Shown here: positions 1 through 11,145 of the stretch, piece by piece
Numbering within the stretch: the first letter of the stretch is position 1
Layout of the letters: every line of letters begins with the position of its first letter
Assembly (NCBI GenBank): GCA_941918925.1
Contig: OW799234.1
Coordinates: 14,584,501 to 14,648,500 of the forward strand
Direction: 5' to 3'
Origin: Phyto melanocephala
Taxonomy: Eukaryota > Arthropoda > Insecta > Diptera > Rhinophoridae
DNA: 64,000 nucleotides
The notes under the pieces: model-generated
Seen by the model: only the letters and a program-made list of their open reading frames with translations
Told to the model about the DNA's origin: nothing
The model's database searches: none
Position numbers and translations under genes: made by a program

Positions 1-640
1 AGCAGGGAGTCACAGAAATAGATGCATTAGAATTCGGGAACGGGTTACCACAGGTTGATCGCAGATAGTGATTTTGCAACTTTTATTGTGGAACATAAGA
101 TCACCATAGAGGTCAACCTAAGAAGACTAGAGGAAATGCACACACACACTACATCGCAGGGAGTGATTTTGCAACTTTTATTGTGGAACATAAGATTATA
201 ATAGACATCAAACTCAGAAGACTAGAGGAAATGGACACACACACTACAGCTTATGTTGAGGATGTGAAAATTCTAGCTGGTGATAAATTCATGAAGACCC
301 TTTCAGGGTCAGACAAGCGATCAGAATAATCAAGAAATGATGTTGTAAGCAGGGTCTGACCATACAGATGCAAAAGGCAAAGAGTATTTTACATCAGTGT
401 AAATGAGAGGGTATTTTCGCTTTATGTTGTATATTGTGTGATGAGAGAGAGACCAACAATCAATTATGCAGCTGTTGTCTTTCAGAAAACTTTTAAGCAT
501 AAGTTGGATGAGATGCACAGGTATAAGTGGTGCCATACGTTCCACACCGGCGCAAGTAATGAAGGCATTGCTAGCATTAATCCATAAGAGAAATAACAGC
601 AATGTTAAGAATTAAAATTAAGGGAAAGGGCGCATGATAC
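1..640 (+). pseudogene. Broken LINE reverse transcriptase fragment (R1/I-type)
   Basis: Decayed piece of a non-LTR retrotransposon ORF2. Around 243-290 the plus strand reads AYVEDVKILAGDKF, a mutated form of the reverse-transcriptase box AYADDVxILVGxK; the second catalytic Asp of YxDD is kept but YADD has become YVED. Further on (about 450-600), in changing frames, it reads PTINYAAVV and then GISGAIRSTPAQVMKALLAL, which is the conserved stretch after the RT domain in this LINE group (consensus near GxxGAIRTTP). Several frameshifts and stops separate the pieces. A second, longer copy of a similar element lies at 3,955-6,010. The left end is cut by the window. Seen: the motifs and breaks. Inferred: the clade. 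Confidence 0.7.
67..256 (+). repeat. 95-bp tandem duplication inside the LINE fragment
   Basis: The stretch starting AGTGATTTTGCAACTTTTAT at 67 recurs at 162, a 95-bp offset. Both copies continue through AGAAGACTAGAGGAAATG and ACACACACACTACA with scattered substitutions. The duplication lies just before the RT YxDD box, so it arose after the element died or inactivated it. Confidence 0.8.
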
Positions 641-3600
641 CACTTTGGGTAGAACTTGGGGGTAAGAATGTAGGGTATTGTATATATTGTATATAAAGGG
701 GTTAGGGTACTTGAGATATCGTTGGAACGCATAAGTCGAGAGAAAATGGTCGAAACGCTAGATCCTACGCTCATAGTAAATAGAGGCATCAATATCTTTG
801 CTGTTTAGAATGCATTGTCTAACGCCAGATAAAGCTAGTTTGCGCTGTATCTTTGGTCAGTGGGCCAAGTCAAATAGGCATCTTAATAAGAAAATCTTGT
901 TTTACTTGAAGTACGGAACGTTTACAAGAGATTCTTCAAATGCCATTACACCATCTTGTAACGGACAAAGGTTAAATTATTTTTTCATGGAACCTTTTAA
1001 AAGCCGACTATGCTCAGGCAAATTGGGGTAAGGATCTTGTTTTCCAAAAAAGAAAAAAGAAAATACCGTTACAATCTCTAAACTTTTTGCGCTAGAAGAA
1101 CAAATTTAAAGCGATCGTTGGAAGTTTAATAGCCCATTTAAAAGAACTGCATCTAAAAATCTAAAAATACGCCTTTACGCCTTTGAATTATAAGCTCATT
1201 GGTTACACAATGTTATTGGTTTATGCAAAAAAAGCACTAATTTAGTAAGACTTCGAAGTTAACAATATCCAGACCATTGGCGAGATACAGCCTTAAATGA
1301 TTAAAGAAAGGAATTTCAGAATATGCTACATTGGATCCAGCAAGAGTACCCCTTTGCCTAAGATCATAATAAAAGGTTATTGTAATATAAAGTAATTGTA
1401 GTAACATAAAGCATATTTTATTTTTGAAGTTATGCAACAGCAATAAATTATTTAAACTCAAAATCATACACTTAAAAAAAATACACCCTATATCCTTTAA
1501 CAGAAGAAAAGCATGCTTTTGTATTGGTTATATAAAACTGAAAAATTGCAGTTTTATTTACAGCAATATAAATCACTAGTCCAATTCATTTTATTTTTCA
1601 ACGTTGACTTCTAGTTGTATGTTTGTGTTCTAAGTTGAAAATTTATTTACTTTGTCTTAACCTTACCAAACTTGGCCTTTTGTTAACAATCAAAACCAGC
1701 TATGCTTTTAAACAGATACTTCTCGTCCTTACCTAACTCACGCCTTAACGTACCACTTCAACTCACTTCAGAATCTTAAAAATAAAAACAATGTGTTTCT
1801 GTTTTATATTAAATTTAAAAAAAGGAAAGCGTTTTCTTTTGTTTGAATGGTTTCAAACATCATGTAGTTTTAATGGTGTTATTTGAACGCCTAAATGTAG
1901 GCAACACACAATTGAATTTTTTTTTAATATCCGCTGTTTATAAACTACACTACACATGTATACTCACTTATACATATATACTCTGTTGTATTTCACACAA
2001 AACGTGCGGAAAAAGTTTTTAACACACCCACACATACATACATGTATAGTTAAGTATGTGTATAGAAACATAAAATGGCTGCTGCTTGCAAAAAGTAAAT
2101 ACAATAAAACGAACTTAATATTTATTTTAATATTTATTGCTAAGACAAAGAGGAAGAAAATAAAATAAAAATTGGTAAGAATTTTAATGGCCAAAGAAAA
2201 ATAAAACAAGTTTCTACGAAATATTCTATATATAAAATAACAAACGAGAGTGGCAAAAAACGTTCAATGTCTTTCAGGTGTCTGCATAAGCGGTCTTAAT
2301 GTGTAAGAAAAATAATTAAAGGGTTTTTAAACAAGGAGAGGTCTATGTTGAAATGGCAAAATTTAAGTTTAATGTGAGGCACTAAATAAATTAGTTGTGT
2401 AGGTGAGATGCAAAACTCGTTCGTTACAAAATTAAAAAAAAACTCTTTTCGCTTCAAACTTAAATTCATTATTCTTTTATATTTCCTCAATTTTCGATTT
2501 TTCAAATGTCAAATATTTAACTAAGAATGTCATGTTATTTTAGGGTCAAAAACGATCCCCTAAATTGCTGCATTTCGCCAGCAGCACCTTGATTATGTGC
2601 GCTTCTAAAATTTTCTTGAAATGTAACCAACGAGTTTTGCATCTCACCTACTCATTTTTTAATTTGAAAGGTCCATGTCTGTCAAAATAACTGCTGCATG
2701 TTTTGCACAGTTAGACCAAAAGACTAGCGTTTGTGTATTTTGAGAGCATCATCTGTCAGTTGAAATAGAACTGCAACTATAGAAAATCTCACAAAAATAC
2801 TAGTGGAATTAAATAGAGAATACGTGGTTATTTTTCAGTGACTAAATTTGGTTGTAACTTGATCAATGAACTGGCTTAGGTTGAAGGGTTGATATACCCT
2901 CTAAGATTGTAAAAAATCCCACAATAAAAAGTCAAGCTGGGTCGGCATTGTTGGTCAATTTTATAGGTAACCAACCATCTGTTCTTCATTTAGAACATCC
3001 AAAGTACGTAGTCTTTTTTTTTCATTAAGAGGCTGTGTCGTTCTATTTTTTAAAAATTTTTACAGAAATTCAATAATTTTTTCTATTGTATCAAAGCTGT
3101 TGAATTGTTGGCATTGCTTTTTTGCCGCTATTACTTCAGATGACTTGGCATCACTTACATATTTTGATTGATAAAGTGTAAAGTCACACATGACTGAAAT
3201 TTGGCTCTTATTACGTACGAACTTAAGATCCCTTAAATAACAAGCATTGTCTATAGTCATTCATTTAGTGTTCTCGGATCTAACGACTAGTCTATATTTC
3301 AGTCACGACTTTTCATGTGTAAATTTAAAGATTGGGAAAATCAAAGTTCTTGTGAACATCTAGGAATCGATTCATGGCTTTGAAGGTTTGAACTCACTAA
3401 CATTCATTTTCCAGTGCTCGAAGAATGAAAAAATAATTCCGACAGATGCCACCAACATGTCATAGCCGCAACAGACTCTACGCCGTCCTTATTGAAAACC
3501 CCTTTACATAAACTGTTTGGGTCGTTAATAATTGCACATAAAAAAAGCTAGAAAAAAATAAAAAGAAATAGATATAAATAAAAGAAACTCAAGTATGCAA

Positions 3601-3954
3601 AACGGTAGACACAGCAGTTAAAATCGTAAGGAAAACATCAGAAGAAAAAATTTAAAGCATATTTAAAGGGAAAGCCAGTTTCAGAGACAAAAAATATTAA
3701 CCGTTTACAGAAGTTTACTTTACAATAGTTGGCTGCTTCTAGCGAAATATTTATTGCGTTTCTGCCTTGCCCCTTTCAATGAAATTAATAAAATATTTTC
3801 TGCATTAGTACACTCTGAGTGATGGGGTGGGTGGCATTGAGGGGTAAAAGGATAGTTTTCCTTCCAATGCCGCTGAAGAGGGACTATACAAAAGCCTTAG
3901 TCTTTCAGGCCAAACAACATTTTTTTTTTTTTAAGTAATGAAATTAGTGTATAG
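641..3954. other. No gene recognised; AT-rich spacer
   Basis: Apart from the inverted repeat at 2,399-2,651, I see no protein, RNA or transposon signature. There are homopolymer runs and a CA/TA-rich patch around 1,950-2,060. Open frames here (for example 798-1,031) have no recognisable motif. Confidence 0.5.
2399..2651. repeat. Inverted repeat, 29-bp arms, 28/29 identical
   Basis: The left arm at 2,399-2,427 begins GTAGGTGAGATGCAAAACTC and is matched in reverse complement by 2,623-2,651 (ending GTTTTGCATCTCACCTAC), with one mismatch. The spacer is about 195 bp. The arms could be the termini of a small unknown inverted-repeat element. I see no convincing target-site duplication. Confidence 0.75.
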
Positions 3955-6010
3955 AACAATGAGTAGCTGCCAGCAAGCATACAGGGCTGGAAGATCTACT
4001 GAAACTGCCCTTCATTAACTAGTTAGAGTTGCGAAATGATAGACTTTTAATGACGATGTCGCTTTGTCCCTATTTTCGAATATAGAGAGCGTTTACGACA
4101 AGATATCTTTGACAGACGAGGGGTTGATTCCACAGTAGTAAATAAGATTGTCTTCATGCTAAAATAAAGGGTAATAAATCTTAGAAATGATTGCACCAGG
4201 ATTTGGGAATAGGTTATCAACGATTGATCGCAAGGTGGGATTTTGTGAAATTTTTTGTGAAACATAACCTAAACGTTGACGGCCACCTCAGAAGAATACA
4301 GGCAATGGGCCTATGGGTAATACACACGATAGCTTATGCAAATGATATGGCAATTCTGGTTGGTGGTAAATGCATCAGGACGAATTTAGGTTGTATGAAA
4401 CAAGAGCTCAGGGTAACCGAGGAATGGTCTTGCGAATAGGGACTGACCATTAATGGTGGTAAGTCAGATGCTACGTTCTTCACGTAGAGAAGGAAGGGTG
4501 CTTTTTGGAATCCAGATCAGCGTATACAGGACGGTGAGTTTTTAAGAATAACGCTGAATACTTAGTTAACCTAGAAAGGTCATATTATCTCAATAAGGCA
4601 AAGAGAATTTTACATCAATGTTGATGAGTTTGTGGTCAAAAGTTAGAAATATCGGCAACAGTTAATTACGCAGCTATTGCCTGGTAGCCGAAGGCCTTTC
4701 AGGAGAATATTAAGCAAAATTTGGATGGGATTTACAGGATTTCTTGCATAGGTGTTATGAACAGGGACTGACCATAAATGCTGAAAAATCTGGTGCTATG
4801 ATCTTTAGGCTGAGAAAAAAGGGCAAACCAAAATCAACGTGTCCAAGAAGGTGTAATATCTGGGACTAACGCTGAATATGAAATTCAACTGACTTGATCG
4901 TATTAAGAAAAGTATACAGAAGGAAGGAGAATTTTACATCAGTGTTAATGAGTTTGCAGTAAAAAGTGTGTAATCTCGATTAAGGCTGAACTTGGAATTT
5001 GAGAGACGGACTTGGAATGGTGAGACGGACAATCACTTACGCATACGTTATCTGGTGGCCGAAGGCGACGATAAGGCGGGAATTATATGGTGTTTAGAGG
5101 ATTGCTTGTATGGATATATGTGGTACGATGAATACCACACAAAAATAAGCAATCAAGGCAATGCAAGGATTGCTGTCGTTAGAATTATTTAAAAGGGAAA
5201 CAGCTGCAAGGTCTTTGGGTTGAATATGTGACCCACAAGAATCCTGGATATCGTTTGTTAGGAAGTAAGGATAACTCAGATGCCGTTGGAGGTTCTTAGT
5301 GGTTATTGGCATTAATAACTTTACTGATGGCTTCACTTTGGACGAAAGGGCAGGCGCTCGTATATACGCACTTGAGTAAGATTTATCCTGTTTCTTAAAT
5401 CAGGAACATTACGTGTCCGTCTAACAGGTTGAAATGCTTGGGTGGATGCACGCGTTGGATTATTTGCTGCTATGTCGGGTGCATAACAAAATTATTCTAT
5501 TTTTTTTTTGTTAGCTATTTAGTAGGTTATATAAAACGCGTGCCGCAAATGGATGTTATCTTTTCTTTAGTGCTTAAGTGTATTCTAAAGCTCAATGGGT
5601 GTGATTTTGTTAATATAGTGACGCTGATGCAGTGGGGTTGGTGCGGTGAAAAGTCTTTCAACTGGTAATCTCTACAAACATTTAAAGATGGATGGAGTTT
5701 GTAAATGCTTGTAAGTATCAAAAAGCTTCTTGGCAAACGTGCACTAAAATTAATCGAATATAATCGATCAGGTGGACAACTGTTTTGTTTAAAACATCAT
5801 TTGTGATGGAAAATAATGTTCGTAGAATGTGCCTCAACTAAAATTGAAACATCAGCAAATGTAGTATGCAAACGTTCTGCATTGTCTAGCGGCAGTCTAA
5901 GGATTACAAGTAGGCATACAGTAAGTGTGAATGCTATGGGAGACCTCAGTCTGACGAAAATGCTGGCTATTGCAAAGGACTATGCGATACATATTGTCGC
6001 CAATAATTAG
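3955..6010 (+). pseudogene. Degenerate LINE ORF2: RT, RNase H, C-terminal zinc knuckle
   Basis: A roughly 2-kb dead copy of an R1/I-type non-LTR retrotransposon, readable only by changing frame. In order: AYRAGRSTETALH (about 3,980), the start of the RT domain; AYANDMAILVGGKCIRT (about 4,330), the catalytic box with YADD changed to YAND; GLTINGGKSDA and, in a duplicated stretch, GLTINAEKSGAM; WWPKAFQ-like residues near 4,685; TDGFTLDERAGA (about 5,320), the RNase H active-site strand; KCILKLNGCDFVN (about 5,580), further RNase H; and at 5,816-6,010 a Cys/His tail matching the minus-strand copy at 38,850-39,552. RT segments around 4,430 and 4,750 look internally duplicated. Many stops make it non-functional. 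The clade assignment is inference. Confidence 0.75.
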
Positions 6011-6217
6011 GCGAAAGCGAACAATTATTTTTTAGTTTAGAGCACACGCCTATAGTCGCATGGAACTCAGTGAAGATAGGGATAGATCGATCGATCGTAA
6101 TCCTTAGAAGCACTGAAAAGCAAACAGTGTCAAAAACGGACTCAAAATAGTAGTGGTCTGCGTCCATGTTCTCCCTAAACACACTTATACTCGTCTAAAT
6201 GTGTACATGCTACTAAA

Positions 6218-6690
6218 GGGTACGCCATCTAACGTTTTTTTTTCAACTACTGCTTATTTCGTAAATGGTAACACTTAGCTCATGTCTGATTTGACAGATA
6301 ATTAGTTTTATCCTTCCGCTGAACGAATATGGTTGTGTATACGCTTAAAAAAACGCTGAGAAATATTGCGACATTGCTTTGGCCGATTTTGCAAAAAAAA
6401 AAAAAATCATCTTTTCAGATGAAGCTCATTTTGATCTTGGCGGGTATGTTAACAAGACAAATTGTCGCATATGGGGCACAGAAAACCCGCACGCTTACAT
6501 TGAAAAGCCGATACACCCAAAACGAGTCACTGTTTGGTGCGGAAATTGGTCCAGAGGCAGAATTGGGCAATTTTTCTTCAAAAATGAACAAGGAGTGGCC
6601 GTAGTCAATGGCGATCGTTATCGGGCCATGTTGAACGAATTTTTGTTCCCAAAAGTTGAAGAGGAGGATATTGGCAACATTTGGTCCTTC
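6218..6690 (+). pseudogene. DD41D mariner-like element, truncated copy I
   Basis: A Tc1/mariner-superfamily transposase fragment. The 5' end begins GGGTACGCCATCTAACG, followed by a leader shared with the copy at 20,985-21,549 (reverse strand). The leader is joined directly to the middle of the protein: KKIIFSDEAHFDLGGYVNK, which contains the first catalytic Asp, then WGTENPH, HPKRVTVWCG and NGDRYRAMLNEFLF, breaking off at DIGNIW just before the second catalytic Asp. The N-terminal helix-turn-helix region is missing and a run of A's shifts the frame near 6,395. The sister copy shows 41 residues between the second and third Asp, hence DD41D. AT-rich filler of about 85 bp separates it from the Helitron. 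Confidence 0.85.
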
Positions 6691-6776
6691 CAGATTTATT
6701 TAAGAAAAAACATAATTTTAAAAATTTATTTATTAATTTTAAATAAATAAAAATTTATTTTTAAATTTTATACAAA

Positions 6777-7707
6777 TCTAAATATATAAAAGTGAAACTC
6801 TGTGTGTGTCTGTGTGTGTTAGCTATAGACTCCGAAACTGTAAAACCGTTCGGGCTCAAACTTTGGTAAGTTGTTGTACACATTCCAGGGAGTGTTTATG
6901 GGTGGCAAAAAGTGGGCGGCGCCATGCCAATAAATAATTAGTTATCATTTTTAGCTACTTGCACTTGACCGATTTTTCTGAAACTTTGCACACATATTGA
7001 GCTGTCGTGACTAAAAAATTTCGTGATAAGAAGTGGGCGGGCCCACGCCCCTAAAATAGTTTTAATTTTGAGGTACTTTCACTGGACTGATTTTTCTGAA
7101 ACTTTGCACACATATTGAGCTGTCATGAGTTTATAATTTCGTGATTAAAAAAGTGGGCAGGGCCACACCCATAAAAAAAAGTTATAAATTTGAGGTTCTT
7201 ACACTGGACCGATTTTTCTGAAACTTTGCACACATATCGAGCTGTCATGACTAAATAATTTCGTGATAAGAAAAGTGGGCAGGGCCACGCCCATAAAAAA
7301 AAATTTATAATTTTGAGGTACTTGAACTTCACCGATTATTCTGAAACTGTGCACACACATATTGAGCTCTCATTATAATACAATATCGCGACTAGAAAAG
7401 TGGGAAGTGCCACGCTCATAAAAAAGTTATATTATTTAGCTTCTTGAACTTGACCGATTTTTCTGAAACTTTGCACACATATTGAACTCTCATGAGTATA
7501 TAATTTCGTGATTAAAAAAGTATGCGGGGCCACGCCCATAAAAAAATTATGATTTTGAAGTACTTGCTCTGGACCGATTTTGGTGATGACTATACAGTTT
7601 CGTGATTAGAAAAGTAGGCAGTGCCACGCCCACTTGATATTTAATTTAAATTCAGAATGCATTTTTATTCATTAAGGGGCGTAGCAACGCGCGCTGGGCC
7701 TTTCTAG
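6777..7707 (+). mobile_element. Non-autonomous Helitron with six ~120-bp internal repeats
   Basis: The ends fit Helitron rules: 5' TC (TCTAAATATATAAAAGTG) preceded by A, and 3' CTAG followed by T, with a GC-rich potential hairpin (GGGGCGTAGCAACGCGCGC) just inside the 3' end. There is no target-site duplication, as expected for A/T insertion. The interior is a tandem array whose units start near 6,912, 7,033, 7,153, 7,275, 7,400 and 7,520. Each has the near-palindrome GTGGGCGGGGCCACGCCC and the line CTGAAACTTTGCACACATAT. No coding capacity. A shorter relative with four units lies at 56,207-56,814. Confidence 0.85.
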
Positions 7708-7722
7708 TTAAAAAATAAAAAC

Positions 7723-7930
7723 AAGAGCGATGTCGGGGGGATTCAAAAACTTTATTTCAACACACACACGGACAGATAGATAATGTTTAATCGACTTCCC
7801 CCCATTCATAAGCTTTCAAAAAATATATACTTTATGCGGTAGGAAATGAATATTATAAAAATTTCAAACGGAATGACGAACCCAAACATACCCTTTCACT
7901 ACTACTCACTGTGAAGGTTATAAAAAAACA
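7723..7930 (+). mobile_element. Short mini-me-like copy (core only)
   Basis: Starts with AACAAGAGCGATG, resembling the family head, then jumps to the 3' core: ACACACACGGACAGATAGAT, TTTAATCGACTTCCCC, AAAATATATACTTTATG, and ends TCACTGTGAAGGTTATAAAA. The whole central module present in longer copies is deleted. Confidence 0.65.
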
Positions 7931-8985
7931 TAAATGTGCTGCATCTAAGTTAAATTTAATATTATTTGCTTACCACCGACATATGCGTTTGTATACATTG
8001 AGAGTTTGTTAAAGTAAAATACTTTTACTTGCTGACTTTTGAAAAAAAAACTTTAACTTTCAACAGCCCTAAGTTATGCTTTACTTTAACTTTTATGGTT
8101 TTGATTGATTTATTAACTATTTTCTGATGTAAAACAGTTTACTTTTGGTATTTCTTCTTCACCCTTTCAACATATTTCTAACAAAAAGTTAGTGGTTTAT
8201 TTGTACTGGGACAAGATTCTATAACAATTTATATGACAGCCTAAAAGTATACACCATATTCGAAGGAGACATTTTTATATTGTACTGCAAGGAGATGAGC
8301 ATATTGTTTGGTTTGTATTGATAACAATGTTTTTTTTAATTTTTTTTTTTAATTAAATCTTAATGTTTCAAATTCTTCACTAGTAAGAATTTTATCATTG
8401 ATTATATTTAATTAATTAAATATTTTCAATTTATTAAATATTCTTGCAAGAATTTAGTTTTTTATGAAAATCGGTAACTTTGAATTACTTATTTCCCAGA
8501 AATTCCAAATATTTACGAAATTGTCTTTTAATTAAATGTTTTTTAATTTTACAAAAATTATAAAAAAATTACTTTTTGCTCTGAAGGCTTAAATTTTACA
8601 AAACCACACTATTTATTATTTCCTTGACAACGTACATATTTGACAAGAAGAAGGCAGTTTACCCCTATTCGAAAATATTCTTGTAAAACACAAAAACCAA
8701 ATCAAAGTTTAAAAAGTTTTTCTTTTCAACCGCAATTTGCTACAACTAAATGGAAAAGTTTTAAAACAGAATATTCTGGTAACTAATTAAACTTTAATTA
8801 ACAATTCTGTTTGTGATTCAGTTCAACAAAGACGACCTGTGTTTTATATAAGTACATAAGTATGTATGTTTCATTTTTTCACACATACATACATATATTC
8901 ATATGCATATACATTTTAAATTTCTAGTTAATATTTGAAAATTTTTAAAATTTAAATTCGGGTTAGATTTTTTATAGAACCATTT
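7931..8985. other. No gene recognised; AT-rich spacer
   Basis: Long A and T runs and a short TA/CA-rich patch (about 8,880-8,920). No motif or repeat family recognised. Confidence 0.5.
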
Positions 8986-9543
8986 AAAATTTTTGTTTTC
9001 TTTAGTCGTTTCTAATAGAGACTAGTGAAAATTCTATATTCTGCCCTGTGGAATATAAAAAAAAACCCTTCACCATCATGTAAATAGGGCTAGTGACGAC
9101 ATCGTACCTTAGCCCAGATTTCAGATTTAATGTTATACGATATTTTGCTTTATTACTTTCGACGCCATCTTTGATTTCGATTTTTTACAAATCCTTCTAG
9201 TTCAGCCCTTTTAGTTCATACCCATATTAATGGGGTTGAAAACAAATTATACGCCATTATGTTAAGGACGCTTCCTGAATTTTGCTGTATTCTACTGATC
9301 AATTGGTATCAATCCTGTAGGGGTTAAAGGGGATAAGATCATAATTACTTTACTTAACCCATATATCCGCAATTTTATTTTGGACGCCATCTTTAGTTTT
9401 AACTTTTTTTATAGTGTTTTTTTATTCTGCTAGTCAAGGGGTTACATTTTTAATTACTATATTTGATGCGATGATAAATTTATTGTATGCCATTTTATAG
9501 TGGCGGTGAGCAGAGTTTTAATGTGTATTATGGTCTGTTATTT

Positions 9544-9799
9544 CTGTGGTTTTCATGGGCAACCGCGTATGTTCATTTTATACGATCTTGAGTTAATAAT
9601 GCCATATTGCTTGGTTTTGGACGGCCTTTACTTGGTTTTAAAAATTTCTCAAATAAAATGGACCCATTCCTATTATTTTAATGGCATAACAACGTAACTT
9701 CTATATATATTCAAAAATCGTTCAGCACTAACACGGTTTTGTAGCTCTCCTGAAAAATTTGATTTTAACACATACCGTGGTTGCCCATGAAAACCACAG
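9544..9799. mobile_element. 256-bp MITE with ~21-bp TIRs, nested in mini-me-like repeat
   Basis: The left end reads CTGTGGTTTTCATGGGCAAC and the right end is its reverse complement (GTTGCCCATGAAAACCACAG). Both sides are flanked by ATTT, a probable 4-bp target-site duplication. The interior is non-coding. The host repeat becomes continuous when this segment is removed, which supports the boundaries. Confidence 0.8.
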
Positions 9800-9833
9800 A
9801 TTTAAGCTCTCTCGTTTGATACCCATATTAGCC

Positions 9834-9851
9834 CTCTCTCTCTCTCTCTCT
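9834..9851. repeat. (CT)n microsatellite
   Basis: About nine CT units immediately after a mini-me-like module. Confidence 0.9.
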
Positions 9852-9961
9852 GTTGCCTAGAAGCTGAAAGCTGATAGTAAATTTATTCTCTTTAAATTAT
9901 GTCTTCTTGAAATATTTTATTGTTAAAAACTTTTAAAACTTTGAATTTTTACATTAATATA

Positions 9962-10655
9962 GGTACTTTTTTATATTTTTATGGTACTTTTTGTATTTTC
10001 TAAATTAATGAATCAAGAAATTTGAATTAGAGACTTTTAATGCAAGTTAAGGCTGAAAATAATATGTTGGAGCCAAAAGGTACTTTTTTCTATTTATATG
10101 GTACTTTTCGTCTTTTCTGCGTATATAGATCTAGACTTTTGAAATAACGAACAGTTAATTAAAGTTTAGTTTGCAAATGATATGGTCGACCCAAAATGTA
10201 CTTTTCTCTATTTTTATGATTCTTTTTGTACTTTCTACGTTTGTGAAGCTAGAACTTTGAAATTACACACTATTGATGGAACTAAGATCAAAAATATTTG
10301 ATCGACCATAAAGGTACTTTTTCGCATTTTTATGGTACTTTTTTTACTTTCTATGTTTGTGAAGTTAGATTTTTTTAAATTAGAGACTATGATTAAAGTT
10401 GATATTAAAAATATATAGGGTGAAACAAAAGGTACTTTATCACATTTTTATGGTACTTTCTGTATTTTGTACGTTTATGAATCTACAATTTTAAAATTAA
10501 GAACTTTTGTCCAAGATAAAACTTAAAATGTTATGGGCGACCGTAAAGGTACTTTTTTGCATTTTATGTTAATTTTGGTGTTTTCTACGTTTATGGATTT
10601 AGATTTTTCAAGTTATGAACTGTGATCCAAATTGAGATTGAAAATATATTCGGGG
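9962..10655. repeat. Tandem array, ~117-bp unit, about six copies
   Basis: Each unit begins AAAGGTACTTTTT(C)GCATTT and continues TTATGGTACTTTTTGTA and TTTCTACGTTTATGAA. Unit starts fall at 9,962, 10,079, about 10,196, 10,313, 10,431 and 10,548, a very even spacing of 117-118 bp. Units have diverged by substitution rather than length. No coding potential. Confidence 0.85.
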
Positions 10656-10665
10656 GCACTACTTC

Positions 10666-10790
10666 CCCAGCAAAAAAAAAAAAAAGACATGCAAAAGAAG
10701 TAGTGAATTCATGAGTTGAACCCATGATGATGTCGTTCAATTTAGGTGACACATGCATTATTTTAACATTAACGTGTCAAGTTTTTGAGC
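10666..10790 (-). mobile_element. CCCAGC-TIR MITE, end fragment
   Basis: Begins CCCAGCAAAAAAAAAAAA and reads GACATGCAAAAGAAGTAG and TTGAACCCATGATG, which is the reverse complement of the right ends of the copies at 22,753-23,333 and 48,656-49,057. Homology fades before the hAT-like element at 10,801. Confidence 0.7.
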
Positions 10791-10800
10791 AAATCGAGTT

Positions 10801-11145
10801 CAGTGGTGCGATTTATTAATTTGTAACGATCCGATAATCGTTGAATTTATCGACACTTGTTATGGTTTGCATTATCGATTTTGCACTTCATTAAATACTT
10901 ATTAATTAATATCGATAATCGATAACTGTTATATTAAAGTGCCATATGTGTCATAAAAAGTGTCTAAATGAATTCACCACTAACATCCCTCAATCAGGCA
11001 GTCGTGCCATAGTCGAACTTTTTGTCGATAAAATAAACAACAACAACATTAAATATGTTACTGAATAATGAAATCGATAATATTGTTGTTAAATTTTTTT
11101 AACAATACGGTTATTATTGAAATAAGTTAGTGAATCGCACTACAG
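10801..11145. mobile_element. hAT-like MITE, about 345 bp
   Basis: The left end CAGTGGTGCGATTTATTAA and the right end (reverse complement CTGTAGTGCGATTCACTAA) match at 11 of the first 13 positions. The flanks show no clear 8-bp duplication, so it is old or the ends are slightly off. The interior holds several TATCGATAA-type words (about 10,908-10,925). A second partial end (CAGTGGTGCGATATGTCGAC) is seen at about 28,440. Confidence 0.55.

Larger units (their letters stand above)
8986..9853 (+). mobile_element. Mini-me-like repeat, central module, interrupted by a MITE
   Basis: Contains the family's internal modules: GACGCCATCTTTGATTT, TTCATACCCATATTAATGGGG and TGGACGCCATCTTTAGTTT, spaced by roughly 150-220 bp. 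A 256-bp MITE at 9,544-9,799 splits the third module; removing it restores the usual run into TTTGATACCCATATTAGCC. The 3' core with the GTCY tract is absent, so the copy is truncated. Confidence 0.65.
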
